Positions 1 to 5,269 of a stretch of 5,269 nt of DNA are shown piece after piece (position 1 is the stretch's first letter; each line of letters begins with the position of its first letter). The stretch lies in assembly GCA_002722645.1 (NCBI GenBank), contig PBML01000004.1, forward strand, positions 44,343 to 49,611. Reading direction: 5' to 3'. The stretch is from Acidobacteriota bacterium (GTDB taxonomy: Bacteria > Acidobacteriota > UBA890). The translations under genes and the position numbers were made by a program. Under the pieces are notes generated by a model. It saw nothing but the letters and a program-made list of their open reading frames with translations, was not told where the DNA came from and made no database searches.

Positions 1-369
1 CAACGCTCGGCACATCACTTAGCAGCCACAGCTGGCGAAGGCAACATGGCAGCATTCCCCACCACCTTGCCCCAACTCGCCGCGTTGCTGAACCGCGCTC
101 AGTTGTTTATCGGCGGCGACAGCGCCCCGTTGCACCTAGCGGTCGCCAACCAGACACCGACTGTGGGGGTTTTCGGGCCGACTTCGCCACATCGCCTCGG
201 ACCTATTGATCCGGCTGATCAGGTCGTCACCAGCCTCCAACCATGTTCCTACTGTCATCAGAGACGGTGCCCTTTGGGTACGAGAGCCTGCCTAGAAACT
301 CTACCCTCTGGTGATGTGGTCGGCGCAGCTCTCAGGCGTCTATCAACCTCGGTCGCTAAGGCAGGTTAA
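1..369 (+). CDS. Glycosyltransferase family 9 (heptosyltransferase-like), C-terminal part
   Basis: The frame is open from base 1 to a TAA at 367-369 and has no stop upstream, so this is the last 122 residues of a protein whose start lies outside the window. The internal ATG at 46 is not taken as the start. The fragment carries the conserved nucleotide-sugar-binding loop of GT9 enzymes, GGDSAPLHLA (about residues 38-47), followed by TVGVFGPTSPHR. It also has the four cysteines (C82, C85, C90, C97) often seen near the C-terminus of this family. GT9 members such as WaaF/WaaC transfer heptose from ADP-heptose to the LPS inner core at the cytoplasmic face of the inner membrane. The exact sugar cannot be read from the C-terminus alone. 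The gene ends 8 nt before the methyltransferase gene, which suggests a shared transcript. Family assignment is confident; specificity is not. Confidence 0.88.
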   Translation, partial: QRSAHHLAATAGEGNMAAFPTTLPQLAALLNRAQLFIGGDSAPLHLAVANQTPTVGVFGPTSPHRLGPIDPADQVVTSLQPCSYCHQRRCPLGTRACLETLPSGDVVGAALRRLSTSVAKAG

Positions 370-377
370 TCAATACC

Positions 378-953
378 ATGCCGGCTGAACTGACAAGACG
401 ATGGCGGCGGTGGGTAGCACACAACCGTGTCCGGGTCACAATCATTGTCATCCTCATCTATGTTGCTTTCAGCAACCCACATTGGACCGGTCTGACGATC
501 GGGGTGGCCTTGATCATCCTCGGGCAAGCAGCACGTGTCTGGGGGGCTGGTTACCTCGAAAAGAACGTTGAGCTGGCTCGTGGTGGTCCGTACCGTCTTG
601 TTCGCCATCCATTGTATTTCGGTAGCTTCCTGATGGGCCTAGGACTCGCAGTCAGCGTGGAGGATGCAGCCTGGTGGACATTCGGCTACGTACTACTGTT
701 CATCGCCTTCTTTTTGCCCGCGATTCACGTTGAAGAACTACGGTTGCAATCGATTTTTGGCGCGGAATACCAGGACCTGATGGTTGAGGTTCCGGGACTC
801 ATGCCGCGGCTCGTCCCCCGACCTAGCCCACAACAGAAACCTCCTGAGACCAAATTCTCATGGGCCCGCGTAGCAAGTAACCGCGAGGTCCGGTCCGTCG
901 TCGCCATGGTGGCGATTGTAGCCCTACAAGCTGTGAAGATTCTTTCTGTCTGA
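378..953 (+). CDS. ICMT/PEMT-family membrane methyltransferase
   Basis: This 191-residue integral membrane protein has hydrophobic segments at about residues 19-32, 37-52, 82-94, 97-115 and 172-190. The diagnostic SAM-binding signature of the isoprenylcysteine carboxyl methyltransferase / phospholipid methyltransferase superfamily is present as GGPYRLVRHPLYFG (69-82). It is followed by the paired acidic motif HVEELRLQSIFGAEY (117-131) and a short basic and Pro-rich stretch. Bacterial members methylate small or lipid substrates at the membrane; prenylated-protein substrates are not expected in bacteria, so the substrate is unknown. The extra hydrophobic helix at the C-terminus, after a polar linker (about 147-165), goes beyond the core fold. 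The ATG at 378 lies 8 nt after the stop of the glycosyltransferase gene, with a purine-rich AAGGCAGG (358-365) upstream, so translational coupling is likely. This neighbour suggests an envelope-related role (inference). The last 30 bp overlap the opposing lipoprotein gene. Confidence 0.85.
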   Translation: MPAELTRRWRRWVAHNRVRVTIIVILIYVAFSNPHWTGLTIGVALIILGQAARVWGAGYLEKNVELARGGPYRLVRHPLYFGSFLMGLGLAVSVEDAAWWTFGYVLLFIAFFLPAIHVEELRLQSIFGAEYQDLMVEVPGLMPRLVPRPSPQQKPPETKFSWARVASNREVRSVVAMVAIVALQAVKILSV

Positions 954-1295
954 TCGCTCAGCTTCAGCACGAATTATCCGTATGCGGTTGATGACCTCGA
1001 CCACCCCGCGGACGCGGGAGATTCGTCGCAGCACAGCGCTGATTGATTCCAACTCAGATTGGACACCGTAGAGCACAACGACACCTTCTCTGGTTTCAAC
1101 GCGTAGATCGGCAGTGATGATGCCCTTCTCGTCCTCGATGATGCGGATGACCTCTGCAGTGATGCGTTGATCCTCAGCAACAAGCCTCTCTTCGAGGCTC
1201 GCACGAGCTACACATCCCGCCATGAGAACCGCTGACGTCGTGAGGGTCACGACGAGTGTTGACACATTAGCAAGCTCACCTTGGATTCTGTTCAA
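924..1295 (-). CDS. BON-domain lipoprotein, TTG start
   Basis: The 123-residue product begins with a lipoprotein signal peptide: a short polar N-terminus, a hydrophobic core (about residues 11-25) and the lipobox LMAG-C with the lipidated cysteine at position 28. Residues about 42-110 form one BON domain (alternating helix and strand, with the typical GVVVLYGVQSELE and RVRGVVEVINRI segments). BON domains occur in OsmY-like periplasmic proteins and in secretins, and are thought to bind phospholipid or mediate envelope contacts. A single-BON lipoprotein is therefore probably anchored at the periplasmic face of a membrane. The start is a TTG at 1295-1293, preceded by AGAGG with 6 nt spacing; an internal GTG (V11) would remove the only N-terminal arginine and has less support. 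The gene lies 24 nt downstream of tRNA-Sec on the same strand, and its 3' end overlaps the convergent methyltransferase gene by 30 bp. Confidence 0.82.
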   Translation of the reverse strand: MNRIQGELANVSTLVVTLTTSAVLMAGCVARASLEERLVAEDQRITAEVIRIIEDEKGIITADLRVETREGVVVLYGVQSELESISAVLRRISRVRGVVEVINRIRIIRAEAERSDRKNLHSL

Positions 1296-1319
1296 TACTC
1301 GCCTCTTATGGGAAAAAGC

Positions 1320-1413
1320 GGAAGCGCCTGGGAATCGAACCCAGCAACGCCGCCTTTCGACGACGCCCGTCGGATTTGAAGTCCGAGAGGGCCACCAGAC
1401 CCTATTCGCTTCC
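1320..1413 (-). tRNA. selC: tRNA-Sec (anticodon UCA)
   Basis: On the minus strand this 94-nt sequence folds as a bacterial selenocysteine tRNA. The acceptor ends are GGAAGCG and CGCTTCC (7 clean pairs; the eighth position would be an A-G mismatch). The D stem has 6 pairs (AGGGTC/GGCCCT, one G-U) closed by a TGGT tetraloop, a hallmark of tRNA-Sec. The anticodon stem is TCGGA/TCCGA around loop CTTCAAA, giving anticodon TCA (complement of 1377-1379). A long variable arm is closed by a GAAA tetraloop, and the T arm is CTGGG-TTCGATT-CCCAG. The GGACTTCAAATCC core is the same as in the E. coli selC anticodon arm. CCA is not encoded; the 3' end is followed by GCTTTTTCC. It decodes in-frame UGA as Sec with SelA, SelB and SelD, none of which are in this window. 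Confidence 0.96.
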
Positions 1414-1585
1414 TTCCAAGGTCAAACTGTTTAGTAGCAGCAACTTTCATCGATTCCGAAAAGCTACTGGCCCGGCCGAAATTGGCCGCTTACTCATGTT
1501 GCTCCCGTTTCAGCCGCTGTCAACTTCCCGAGAGAGCCACCAAAGCCCGCTTCTTTGACATGTGTAGACGTTTCAGGCTGTACCG

Positions 1586-1614
1586 TTGAACACGTATTCA
1601 ATCTCCTCTATAAA
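1586..1614 (+). promoter_or_regulatory. Candidate sigma-70-type promoter upstream of PHP gene
   Basis: A TTGAAC hexamer at 1586-1591 and a TATAAA hexamer at 1609-1614 are separated by exactly 17 nt, matching 5/6 (TTGACA) and 5/6 (TATAAT). Transcription would start near 1621, giving a leader of about 215 nt before the PHP hydrolase start codon. It is the best promoter-like pair I found in the intergenic region. An additional perfect TTGACA at 1555-1560 has no good -10 partner at 16-18 nt. Confidence 0.5.
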
Positions 1615-1740
1615 CTACCCTGCGTGAGCCTACTCTCAAGGAAGATCGACGTGTTTCCCCAGGTACTGGTCTCGTCTCCGTTATCCTCTGTTTGTACTGT
1701 GCCAACTAGCCCCCAAAGCACCTTCAGCTTAAATGTTGGG

Positions 1741-1754
1741 AGCACGCGCGTGCT
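1741..1754. repeat. 14-bp perfect palindrome AGCACGCGCGTGCT
   Basis: The sequence is its own reverse complement over 14 bp. Past one mismatched pair (G1740/G1755) it continues with two further pairs (GG at 1738-1739 with CC at 1756-1757). It sits about 80 bp upstream of the PHP hydrolase start and downstream of the candidate promoter. It could be a dimeric regulator operator in DNA, or a hairpin with an AGCAC/GUGCU stem and GCGC loop in the leader RNA. No T-run follows, so it is not a standard terminator. Confidence 0.5.
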
Positions 1755-1811
1755 GCCGCTAGTGAGTTACGCCTTTTGATTCCACACGTGTTCATAGACA
1801 AACGCTCGGCA

Positions 1812-1841
1812 CGAACATCGAAAATACTCCGTTGATGTTCG
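1812..1841 (+). promoter_or_regulatory. Inverted repeat that includes the PHP gene start codon
   Basis: CGAACATC (1812-1819) and GATGTTCG (1834-1841) are perfect 8-nt reverse complements. The stem can extend inward by a G-U (1820/1833) and an A-U (1821/1832) pair, leaving a 10-nt loop. The ATG at 1835-1837 lies in the right arm, so in mRNA the start codon would be paired. The upstream region also lacks a strong Shine-Dalgarno sequence. This could limit initiation or be the half-sites of a DNA-binding regulator; both are inference. Confidence 0.45.
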
Positions 1842-3556
1842 CACGAAACCGGACCAGTTTCGTCCTCCTTTTTGTCTCGATCATCCTGGGGGTCTACCTT
1901 TTTCGTGTAGCGGTCTGGGGACCAATGCCGCTCACAGGCATTGCGATAGATGACGGATACGAGCGAGCAAGCGGCGTAGTGCATGTCCACACCACGCTCT
2001 CAGACGGGGGCGGGAGCCCCGAAGACGTGATCGCCGCAGCGCGTCTCAATAGCCTCGACTTCGTCGTGATTACCGACCACAACAACCTCGATGCGTTTCC
2101 CTATGCCGGTTATCACGGTGACACTCTCGCCCTGGTGGGCTCAGAACTCTCAACGACTGTGGGCCACCTGCTTGCCCTAGGACTAGAAGAAGACCCAGGT
2201 TTTCGTTTTTCAGGAAACGCTACCGACGGGCTCGTCGATATTCATGATCTTGGCGGGTTCGCGTTCGTAGCTCACCCGCTTTCCCCAAGGAAGGGCCTTC
2301 AGTGGTCGGCTACGAATCTCACCGGTCCTTGGGGCATAGAGATCATCAATGGGGATAACCAGTGGCGTCGAGCTGGACTTCGTTCAATCATGACTTTGGC
2401 TCTGTTCCAGCTGAATCGGCCATACTCGCTCCTCAGGATCATGACTTCCCCAAAGGATACTCTGACCTACTGGGACGACATGCTGGAGGGGCGTGATGTC
2501 ATCGGGATCTTTGGGGCTGACGCTCACAACCGACTGTCCATCATAGACGAGTGGTCTTTAAAGTTTCCTTCTTACGACTCACTTTTCTCTCTGGCACAGA
2601 ATCACCTGCTGCTTAACAACCCTCTGTCGGGTGAGGCGGACATTGATCGAGCTTTGATACTCGGTGCGCTCAGAGAAGGACGTTTCTATATGGGTCTTGA
2701 CGGCCTTGCCCCAGCCGACATGTTTTCTTTCATCATCGAATCCAGGGACGGTCGGCAGTGGACTATGGGACAGAGCGTTCCATACGAACCCAATTTGCGT
2801 GCTCGCGCCGGCGGCCATGTTCCCGCAGGTGCCCAAATCCGGCTCTTGCGTGACGGAGAAATGTTCGCTGAAACTTTGGAGACTCTCAATATCCCTCTGC
2901 CCGGAGTCGGCGTCTATAGGGTCGAAGTCGCTGTGGATGGCTGGCAAGTACCGTGGGTTATCTCAAATCCGATCCCGGTGTTTGAACGTGAGAGGCTTTT
3001 AGCTCGCACGGCTGACTGGCCCCCCAGGTCAAAAACTGTCGAGCCGGCAGAGATCCTTGATCGTTTCGACGAGAATACGGTCTTCGTCGCAAGTCGAGAC
3101 ACGACATCGATGGTCAACGAAAATCTTCTCGACCCAGATGGCGACAGGCACAACGGTGGCGCTATTCGGATGGCATTTCGCCTCGGCCAACCTACTTCGG
3201 ACCATCCGGATGTGTTTGTTGCTTTGGTCAACTTGGAAGACCGAAACTTGGAAGGTCGCGAGGGGATTACGTTCTGGATCCGAGCTGACGGAGTGTACCG
3301 AATGTGGGTGCAGGTTCGTGACGAGAACCTTGCCTCGTCCGATGACTCCACAGAATGGTGGTTCACGTCTGTGAAGACCCAAACGGATTGGGAGCAGGTG
3401 TCTTTCCCATTCACTAGTCTCCGGTCAATCAATCCGCAAACCGATGGTCAACTAGACCTTGACAAGGTTCGCGCGATTGTCTTCGTGATAGACAAAGGTG
3501 CGATGAAGCCCGGCAGTCAAGGAATGATCTGGCTGGATGATCTCGGTGTGTATTGA
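1835..3556 (+). CDS. Membrane-anchored PHP-domain (CehA/McbA-type) metallohydrolase with C-terminal carbohydrate-binding-like domain
   Basis: The 573-residue product (ATG at 1835; an adjacent in-frame TTG at 1832 would add one residue) starts with one basic-flanked transmembrane segment or uncleaved signal (about 8-28). A PHP domain follows (about 46-290) with the full metal-ligand set visible: HVHTTLSDG (H50, H52, D57), ITDHNN (H82), SEL (E104), GHLLALG (H111), FVAHP (H147) and GADAHN (D229, H231). A beta-rich segment (about 295-385) ending in VPWVISNPI is typical of CehA/McbA-like hydrolases. The last ~165 residues form a separate beta-sandwich-like domain (FWIRADGVYRMWVQVRD, then DWEQVSFPF and a closing IWLDDLGVY) resembling CBM11/CIA30-type galactose-binding folds. 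PHP enzymes use a tri-metal centre for phosphoester or other ester hydrolysis. The anchor and the binding-like domain suggest a periplasmic or surface catalytic part. Substrate is unknown. The start codon lies in an inverted repeat, and the exported DUF4350-like gene follows after 58 nt. Confidence 0.82.
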   Translation: MFARNRTSFVLLFVSIILGVYLFRVAVWGPMPLTGIAIDDGYERASGVVHVHTTLSDGGGSPEDVIAAARLNSLDFVVITDHNNLDAFPYAGYHGDTLALVGSELSTTVGHLLALGLEEDPGFRFSGNATDGLVDIHDLGGFAFVAHPLSPRKGLQWSATNLTGPWGIEIINGDNQWRRAGLRSIMTLALFQLNRPYSLLRIMTSPKDTLTYWDDMLEGRDVIGIFGADAHNRLSIIDEWSLKFPSYDSLFSLAQNHLLLNNPLSGEADIDRALILGALREGRFYMGLDGLAPADMFSFIIESRDGRQWTMGQSVPYEPNLRARAGGHVPAGAQIRLLRDGEMFAETLETLNIPLPGVGVYRVEVAVDGWQVPWVISNPIPVFERERLLARTADWPPRSKTVEPAEILDRFDENTVFVASRDTTSMVNENLLDPDGDRHNGGAIRMAFRLGQPTSDHPDVFVALVNLEDRNLEGREGITFWIRADGVYRMWVQVRDENLASSDDSTEWWFTSVKTQTDWEQVSFPFTSLRSINPQTDGQLDLDKVRAIVFVIDKGAMKPGSQGMIWLDDLGVY

Positions 3557-3614
3557 AGTCTAGTGAACAAAACCAAAGCGCGATTAACCACACCCAGCCC
3601 GAAAGGATCCAAGC

Positions 3615-4568
3615 ATGTCTAGAAACCGCTCGCTTACCCTCTATCTAGCGCTTGCGATTCTGGTCGCCGCGCCACTACCCGTCACTGCACAGCAACGTCC
3701 CGATTTGGAATTTCGACCTCTAATTATTGACCCTGCCTTCGAAATCGGTACCGGCCCAGTCGTCCTCATCGACGAGGCACACTTCAACTTTCACACTGCT
3801 GAGGGCCGGTATAAACCATTTGCTGAACTGCTGCGTCGGGACGGCTACATCGTGCGCCCAGCGGCAACGGAGTTCACCGAACTGTCACTGGCTGGCGCCC
3901 GCATCCTGGTGATTTCCAATGCGTTGAACGAAGACGACGTCGAGGAATGGATGCTGCCGAACCCATCGGCTTTCACGCGGTCCGAAATTGAGGCGGTTGG
4001 AACTTGGGTCCAGAGCGGCGGCTCCCTCCTTCTGATCGCCGACCATATGCCGTTTCCAGGAGCCGCCAGCGAACTCGCCGCATACTTCGGGCTGTTGTTT
4101 ACCAACGGATACGCTCGCCGAGAAGGATTTGATATTGAGGGGGCCGGGGGCGGGATGATTTTCACCCGAGCCGACGGCTCTTTGAGGCCCCATCCGATCA
4201 CCAACGGGCGATCAGTAGGCGAACACATTGAAAGCGTCACGACGTTTACTGGCCAAGCCTTCCGTGCCCATCCCAAAACACCGATCGACCCGCTGTTGGT
4301 GATGGGCGACGATGTCGTGGTCTTACTCCCCAAGGTGGCCGCGCAGTTCACTGATACGACACCTCAGCTTGCCGCAGTAGGCTGGTTTCAGGGTGCCGTT
4401 TTGCGCCACGGCACCGGCCAGGTCGCCGCATTCGGGGAAGCAGCGATGTTTTCAGCACAGGTGGCCGGTGCGGAACGCTCCCCAATGGGCATGAACGCAC
4501 CCTCCGCCGAAGAGAACTATCAGTTCCTGCTAAATCTCATGCATTGGTTGTCGGGACTGTTCGATTAG
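3615..4568 (+). CDS. Secreted DUF4350/GATase-like-fold protein
   Basis: This 317-residue protein has a Sec signal peptide: basic MSRNR, hydrophobic core (about 7-20) and a likely signal peptidase I site VTA-QQ after residue 25. The mature part resembles the DUF4350 / glutamine-amidotransferase-like Rossmann fold seen in GldG/IFT52-type domains. It begins with strand VVLIDEAHFNFH (49-60), then FAELLRRDGYIVR (69-81), ARILVISNAL (95-104), the helix EIEAVGTWVQSGGSLLLIADHMPFPGA (124-150) and a late GQVAAFGEAAMFSAQ (268-282). The catalytic Cys of true amidotransferases is absent from the mature protein. D53, E54, H56, D143, H144 and E275 are conspicuous polar residues in loops, but a catalytic role is only speculation. 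The ATG at 3615 is supported by AAAGGA with about 7 nt spacing. The short gap to the PHP gene, without a terminator, suggests one transcript and a joint extracytoplasmic task. Function is unknown. Confidence 0.75.
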   Translation: MSRNRSLTLYLALAILVAAPLPVTAQQRPDLEFRPLIIDPAFEIGTGPVVLIDEAHFNFHTAEGRYKPFAELLRRDGYIVRPAATEFTELSLAGARILVISNALNEDDVEEWMLPNPSAFTRSEIEAVGTWVQSGGSLLLIADHMPFPGAASELAAYFGLLFTNGYARREGFDIEGAGGGMIFTRADGSLRPHPITNGRSVGEHIESVTTFTGQAFRAHPKTPIDPLLVMGDDVVVLLPKVAAQFTDTTPQLAAVGWFQGAVLRHGTGQVAAFGEAAMFSAQVAGAERSPMGMNAPSAEENYQFLLNLMHWLSGLFD

Positions 4569-4679
4569 AGTTCACAGCACAAACATACTCGGTGCCACTC
4601 ACTTCTATACCCCCGCTTACCGATCACCATTGGAGCAACTGCAAATGTGCAGGGGCAAACTTTCCGGGACCAATTCCGC

Positions 4680-4685
4680 TAGAAT
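4680..4685 (+). promoter_or_regulatory. Possible -10 element (TAGAAT) of the coiled-coil gene
   Basis: TAGAAT lies 33 nt upstream of the ATG at 4719 and matches 5/6 of the sigma-70 -10 consensus. No good TTGACA-like hexamer is found at 16-18 nt; AAACTT (4657-4662, 17-nt spacing) is a weak match and somewhat resembles the GAACTT of extracytoplasmic-function sigma factors. With no gene in the 150 nt before the ATG, a promoter here is plausible. Confidence 0.35.
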
Positions 4686-4718
4686 GAATAACGGTGAAAC
4701 TTTGAGGGGCAATACTGC

Positions 4719-5111
4719 ATGAGTGGGAAAGTTGAAATGGAAGCAAAACGGGAAAAGGGGCAAGTCAGTAAGCAACTTGGCCGCGTCTGGAGTGAGATCA
4801 AACAAATCTCCAAGCAGGTCGAGCGCGAAACTCGCAAGAGCGGTCGCGTTTCCCGCCTCAGACTGGACATACACAGGCTTCGCCGGGAAAAAATGGCGGT
4901 CCAAGCTCGGCTCGGGCAAGCTGTCCATGCGGCGCTCAAGGAGCATGGTGACTCTATTGCACTTTCTGAAGTCGAGGAATTCGCTAACGGCGTCGCCACG
5001 ATGGACATTTTAATCGAGAAAATCACGGCTAAAGAGGCGCAAGTCGAGCAACTCCGCCAAGCCGGAACGGCTGACGATCAGCCGCTTGAAACATCTGGAG
5101 AGGTCGCCTGA
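4719..5111 (+). CDS. Small charged coiled-coil protein, function unknown
   Basis: The 130-residue product has no signal peptide, membrane segment or cysteine and is probably cytoplasmic. Residues about 8-65 and 92-115 are rich in Lys, Arg, Glu and Gln, with hydrophobic residues at heptad-like spacing (for example QLGRVWSEIKQISKQVE, then LRLDIHRLRREKMAVQARLG), pointing to two helices forming an antiparallel coiled-coil hairpin. The middle (66-91) contains HAALKEHGDSIALSEVEEFA, and the tail from about 115 is acidic and disordered. AGGGG at 4705-4709 sits 9 nt before the ATG and supports this start; ATG 4737 (M7) is an alternative. I do not recognise a family. The overlapping frame at 4723-5013 has a less protein-like composition and was rejected. 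The gene stands alone between the exported protein gene and tRNA-Ala. Confidence 0.7.
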   Translation: MSGKVEMEAKREKGQVSKQLGRVWSEIKQISKQVERETRKSGRVSRLRLDIHRLRREKMAVQARLGQAVHAALKEHGDSIALSEVEEFANGVATMDILIEKITAKEAQVEQLRQAGTADDQPLETSGEVA

Positions 5112-5181
5112 TCCGTATACAGCGGATAGAGTTTCACTTTCGATTTTCACATCGTTGCACGGTGAACATCAGGGCTCAGGT

Positions 5182-5254
5182 GGGGCTGTAGCTCAGCTGG
5201 GAGAGCGCGTGACTGGCAGTCACGAGGTCAGGGGTTCGAGCCCCCTCAGCTCCA
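5182..5254 (+). tRNA. tRNA-Ala (anticodon GGC)
   Basis: This 73-nt cloverleaf has acceptor arms GGGGCTG/CAGCTCC containing the G3-U70 wobble pair, the identity element of alanine tRNAs. The D stem is GCTC/GAGC, and the anticodon stem CGTGA/TCACG encloses loop CTGGCAG (anticodon GGC, reading GCC and GCU). The variable loop is AGGTC and the T arm is AGGGG-TTCGAGC-CCCCT. The discriminator is A73, followed by CTT, so CCA is not encoded and must be added by nucleotidyltransferase. It lies 70 nt after the coiled-coil gene; I found no clear promoter or terminator in that gap. Confidence 0.96.
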
Positions 5255-5269
5255 CTTGGTTTTGTATCC

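Larger units (their letters stand above)
1414..1834. other. 421-nt non-coding divergent intergenic region
   Basis: This stretch separates tRNA-Sec (leftward) from the PHP hydrolase gene (rightward) and contains no ORF that looks like a real protein. It should hold the leftward promoter of tRNA-Sec; I could find only weak hexamer matches there (for example TACTAA on the minus strand at about 1430-1435). It also holds a short inverted repeat CGGCC-N6-GGCCG (1473-1488), a good rightward promoter at 1586-1614, a 14-bp palindrome at 1741-1754 and an 8-bp palindrome ACACGTGT at 1784-1791. The last three features point to regulation of the rightward gene. A small RNA starting near 1621 cannot be excluded. 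Confidence 0.6.

Noticed and set aside
2..13. A 12-base sequence AACGCTCGGCAC occurring at 2-13 and again at 1801-1812
   Set aside because: Roughly one 12-base match is expected by chance in a window of this size, and the flanks differ.
951..953. TGA stops (also at 3554-3556 and 5109-5111) as possible selenocysteine codons, given the nearby tRNA-Sec
   Set aside because: Each protein already ends at a natural domain end, extensions are short and unlike any family, and no obvious SECIS hairpin follows.
1320..1413. tRNA-Sec as an integration (att) site for a mobile element
   Set aside because: selC is a known integration hotspot in enterics, but no integrase, direct repeat of the tRNA 3' end or phage gene is visible here.
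1555..1779. Rightward reading frame in the intergenic region, including a shorter version from GTG 1651 with an AAGGA sequence 8 nt upstream (43 residues)
   Set aside because: Low-complexity Ser/Val/Pro/Leu composition without domain, signal or membrane pattern; overlaps the candidate promoter and palindrome; most likely chance.
2914..3432. Long minus-strand frame (172 codons) opposite the PHP gene
   Set aside because: Antisense shadow of a strongly supported gene; Ser/Arg-rich composition and no recognisable motif.
3845..4351. Long minus-strand frame (168 codons) opposite the DUF4350-like gene
   Set aside because: Antisense shadow; the plus-strand frame has signal peptide, ribosome-binding site and coherent fold pattern.
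4639..4652. Small hairpin CTGCA-AATG-TGCAG as a terminator for the exported protein gene
   Set aside because: Only 5 pairs and no T-run follows.
5146..5166. TTCAC-N11-GTGAA inverted repeat with a second TTTCAC at 5132-5137, upstream of tRNA-Ala
   Set aside because: Arms of only 5 bases are expected by chance; no promoter context to support an operator.

Overview
The window reads as a compact chromosomal segment (roughly mid-50s % G+C by eye) from a Gram-negative bacterium. The evidence is the C-terminal end of a family-9 (heptosyltransferase-like) glycosyltransferase, a BON-domain lipoprotein with a clear lipobox, a secreted protein and a membrane-anchored protein. A selenocysteine tRNA shows that the lineage decodes UGA as Sec. 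One gene starts with TTG. Phylum cannot be fixed from this sequence; the mix of families would fit an uncultured environmental lineage such as Acidobacteriota, Gemmatimonadota or Myxococcota, but that is only a guess.

Layout. (1) 1-369 (+) is the 3' end of a GT9 glycosyltransferase gene. It is followed after 8 nt by 378-953 (+), a membrane ICMT/PEMT-type methyltransferase, so the two look like one envelope-related transcription unit. (2) Facing them on the minus strand are tRNA-Sec (1320-1413) and, 24 nt downstream of it, a BON-domain lipoprotein gene (924-1295). The lipoprotein gene overlaps the end of the methyltransferase gene convergently by 30 bp. (3) 1414-1834 is a 421-nt region with no convincing gene. 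It holds a good sigma-70-like promoter reading rightward, a 14-bp perfect palindrome, and an inverted repeat that includes the start codon of the next gene. (4) 1835-3556 (+) encodes a membrane-anchored PHP/CehA-McbA-type metallohydrolase with a C-terminal beta-sandwich, carbohydrate-binding-like domain. It is followed 58 nt later by 3615-4568 (+), a Sec-exported protein with a DUF4350/GATase-like fold. (5) 4719-5111 (+) encodes a small, charged, coiled-coil protein of unknown function. (6) 5182-5254 (+) is tRNA-Ala(GGC), identified by its anticodon and its G3-U70 pair.

How the genes relate. The left part is envelope biogenesis (LPS-core-type glycosyl transfer, membrane methylation, periplasmic lipoprotein). 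The centre appears to be a two-gene extracytoplasmic unit of a metal-dependent hydrolase and an exported companion of unknown role. The least conventional elements are the PHP plus carbohydrate-binding-like architecture, the structured leader in front of it, and the close tRNA-Sec/lipoprotein arrangement. I see no mobile element, CRISPR array, defence system or selenoprotein gene. Nothing here amounts to a clearly new system.
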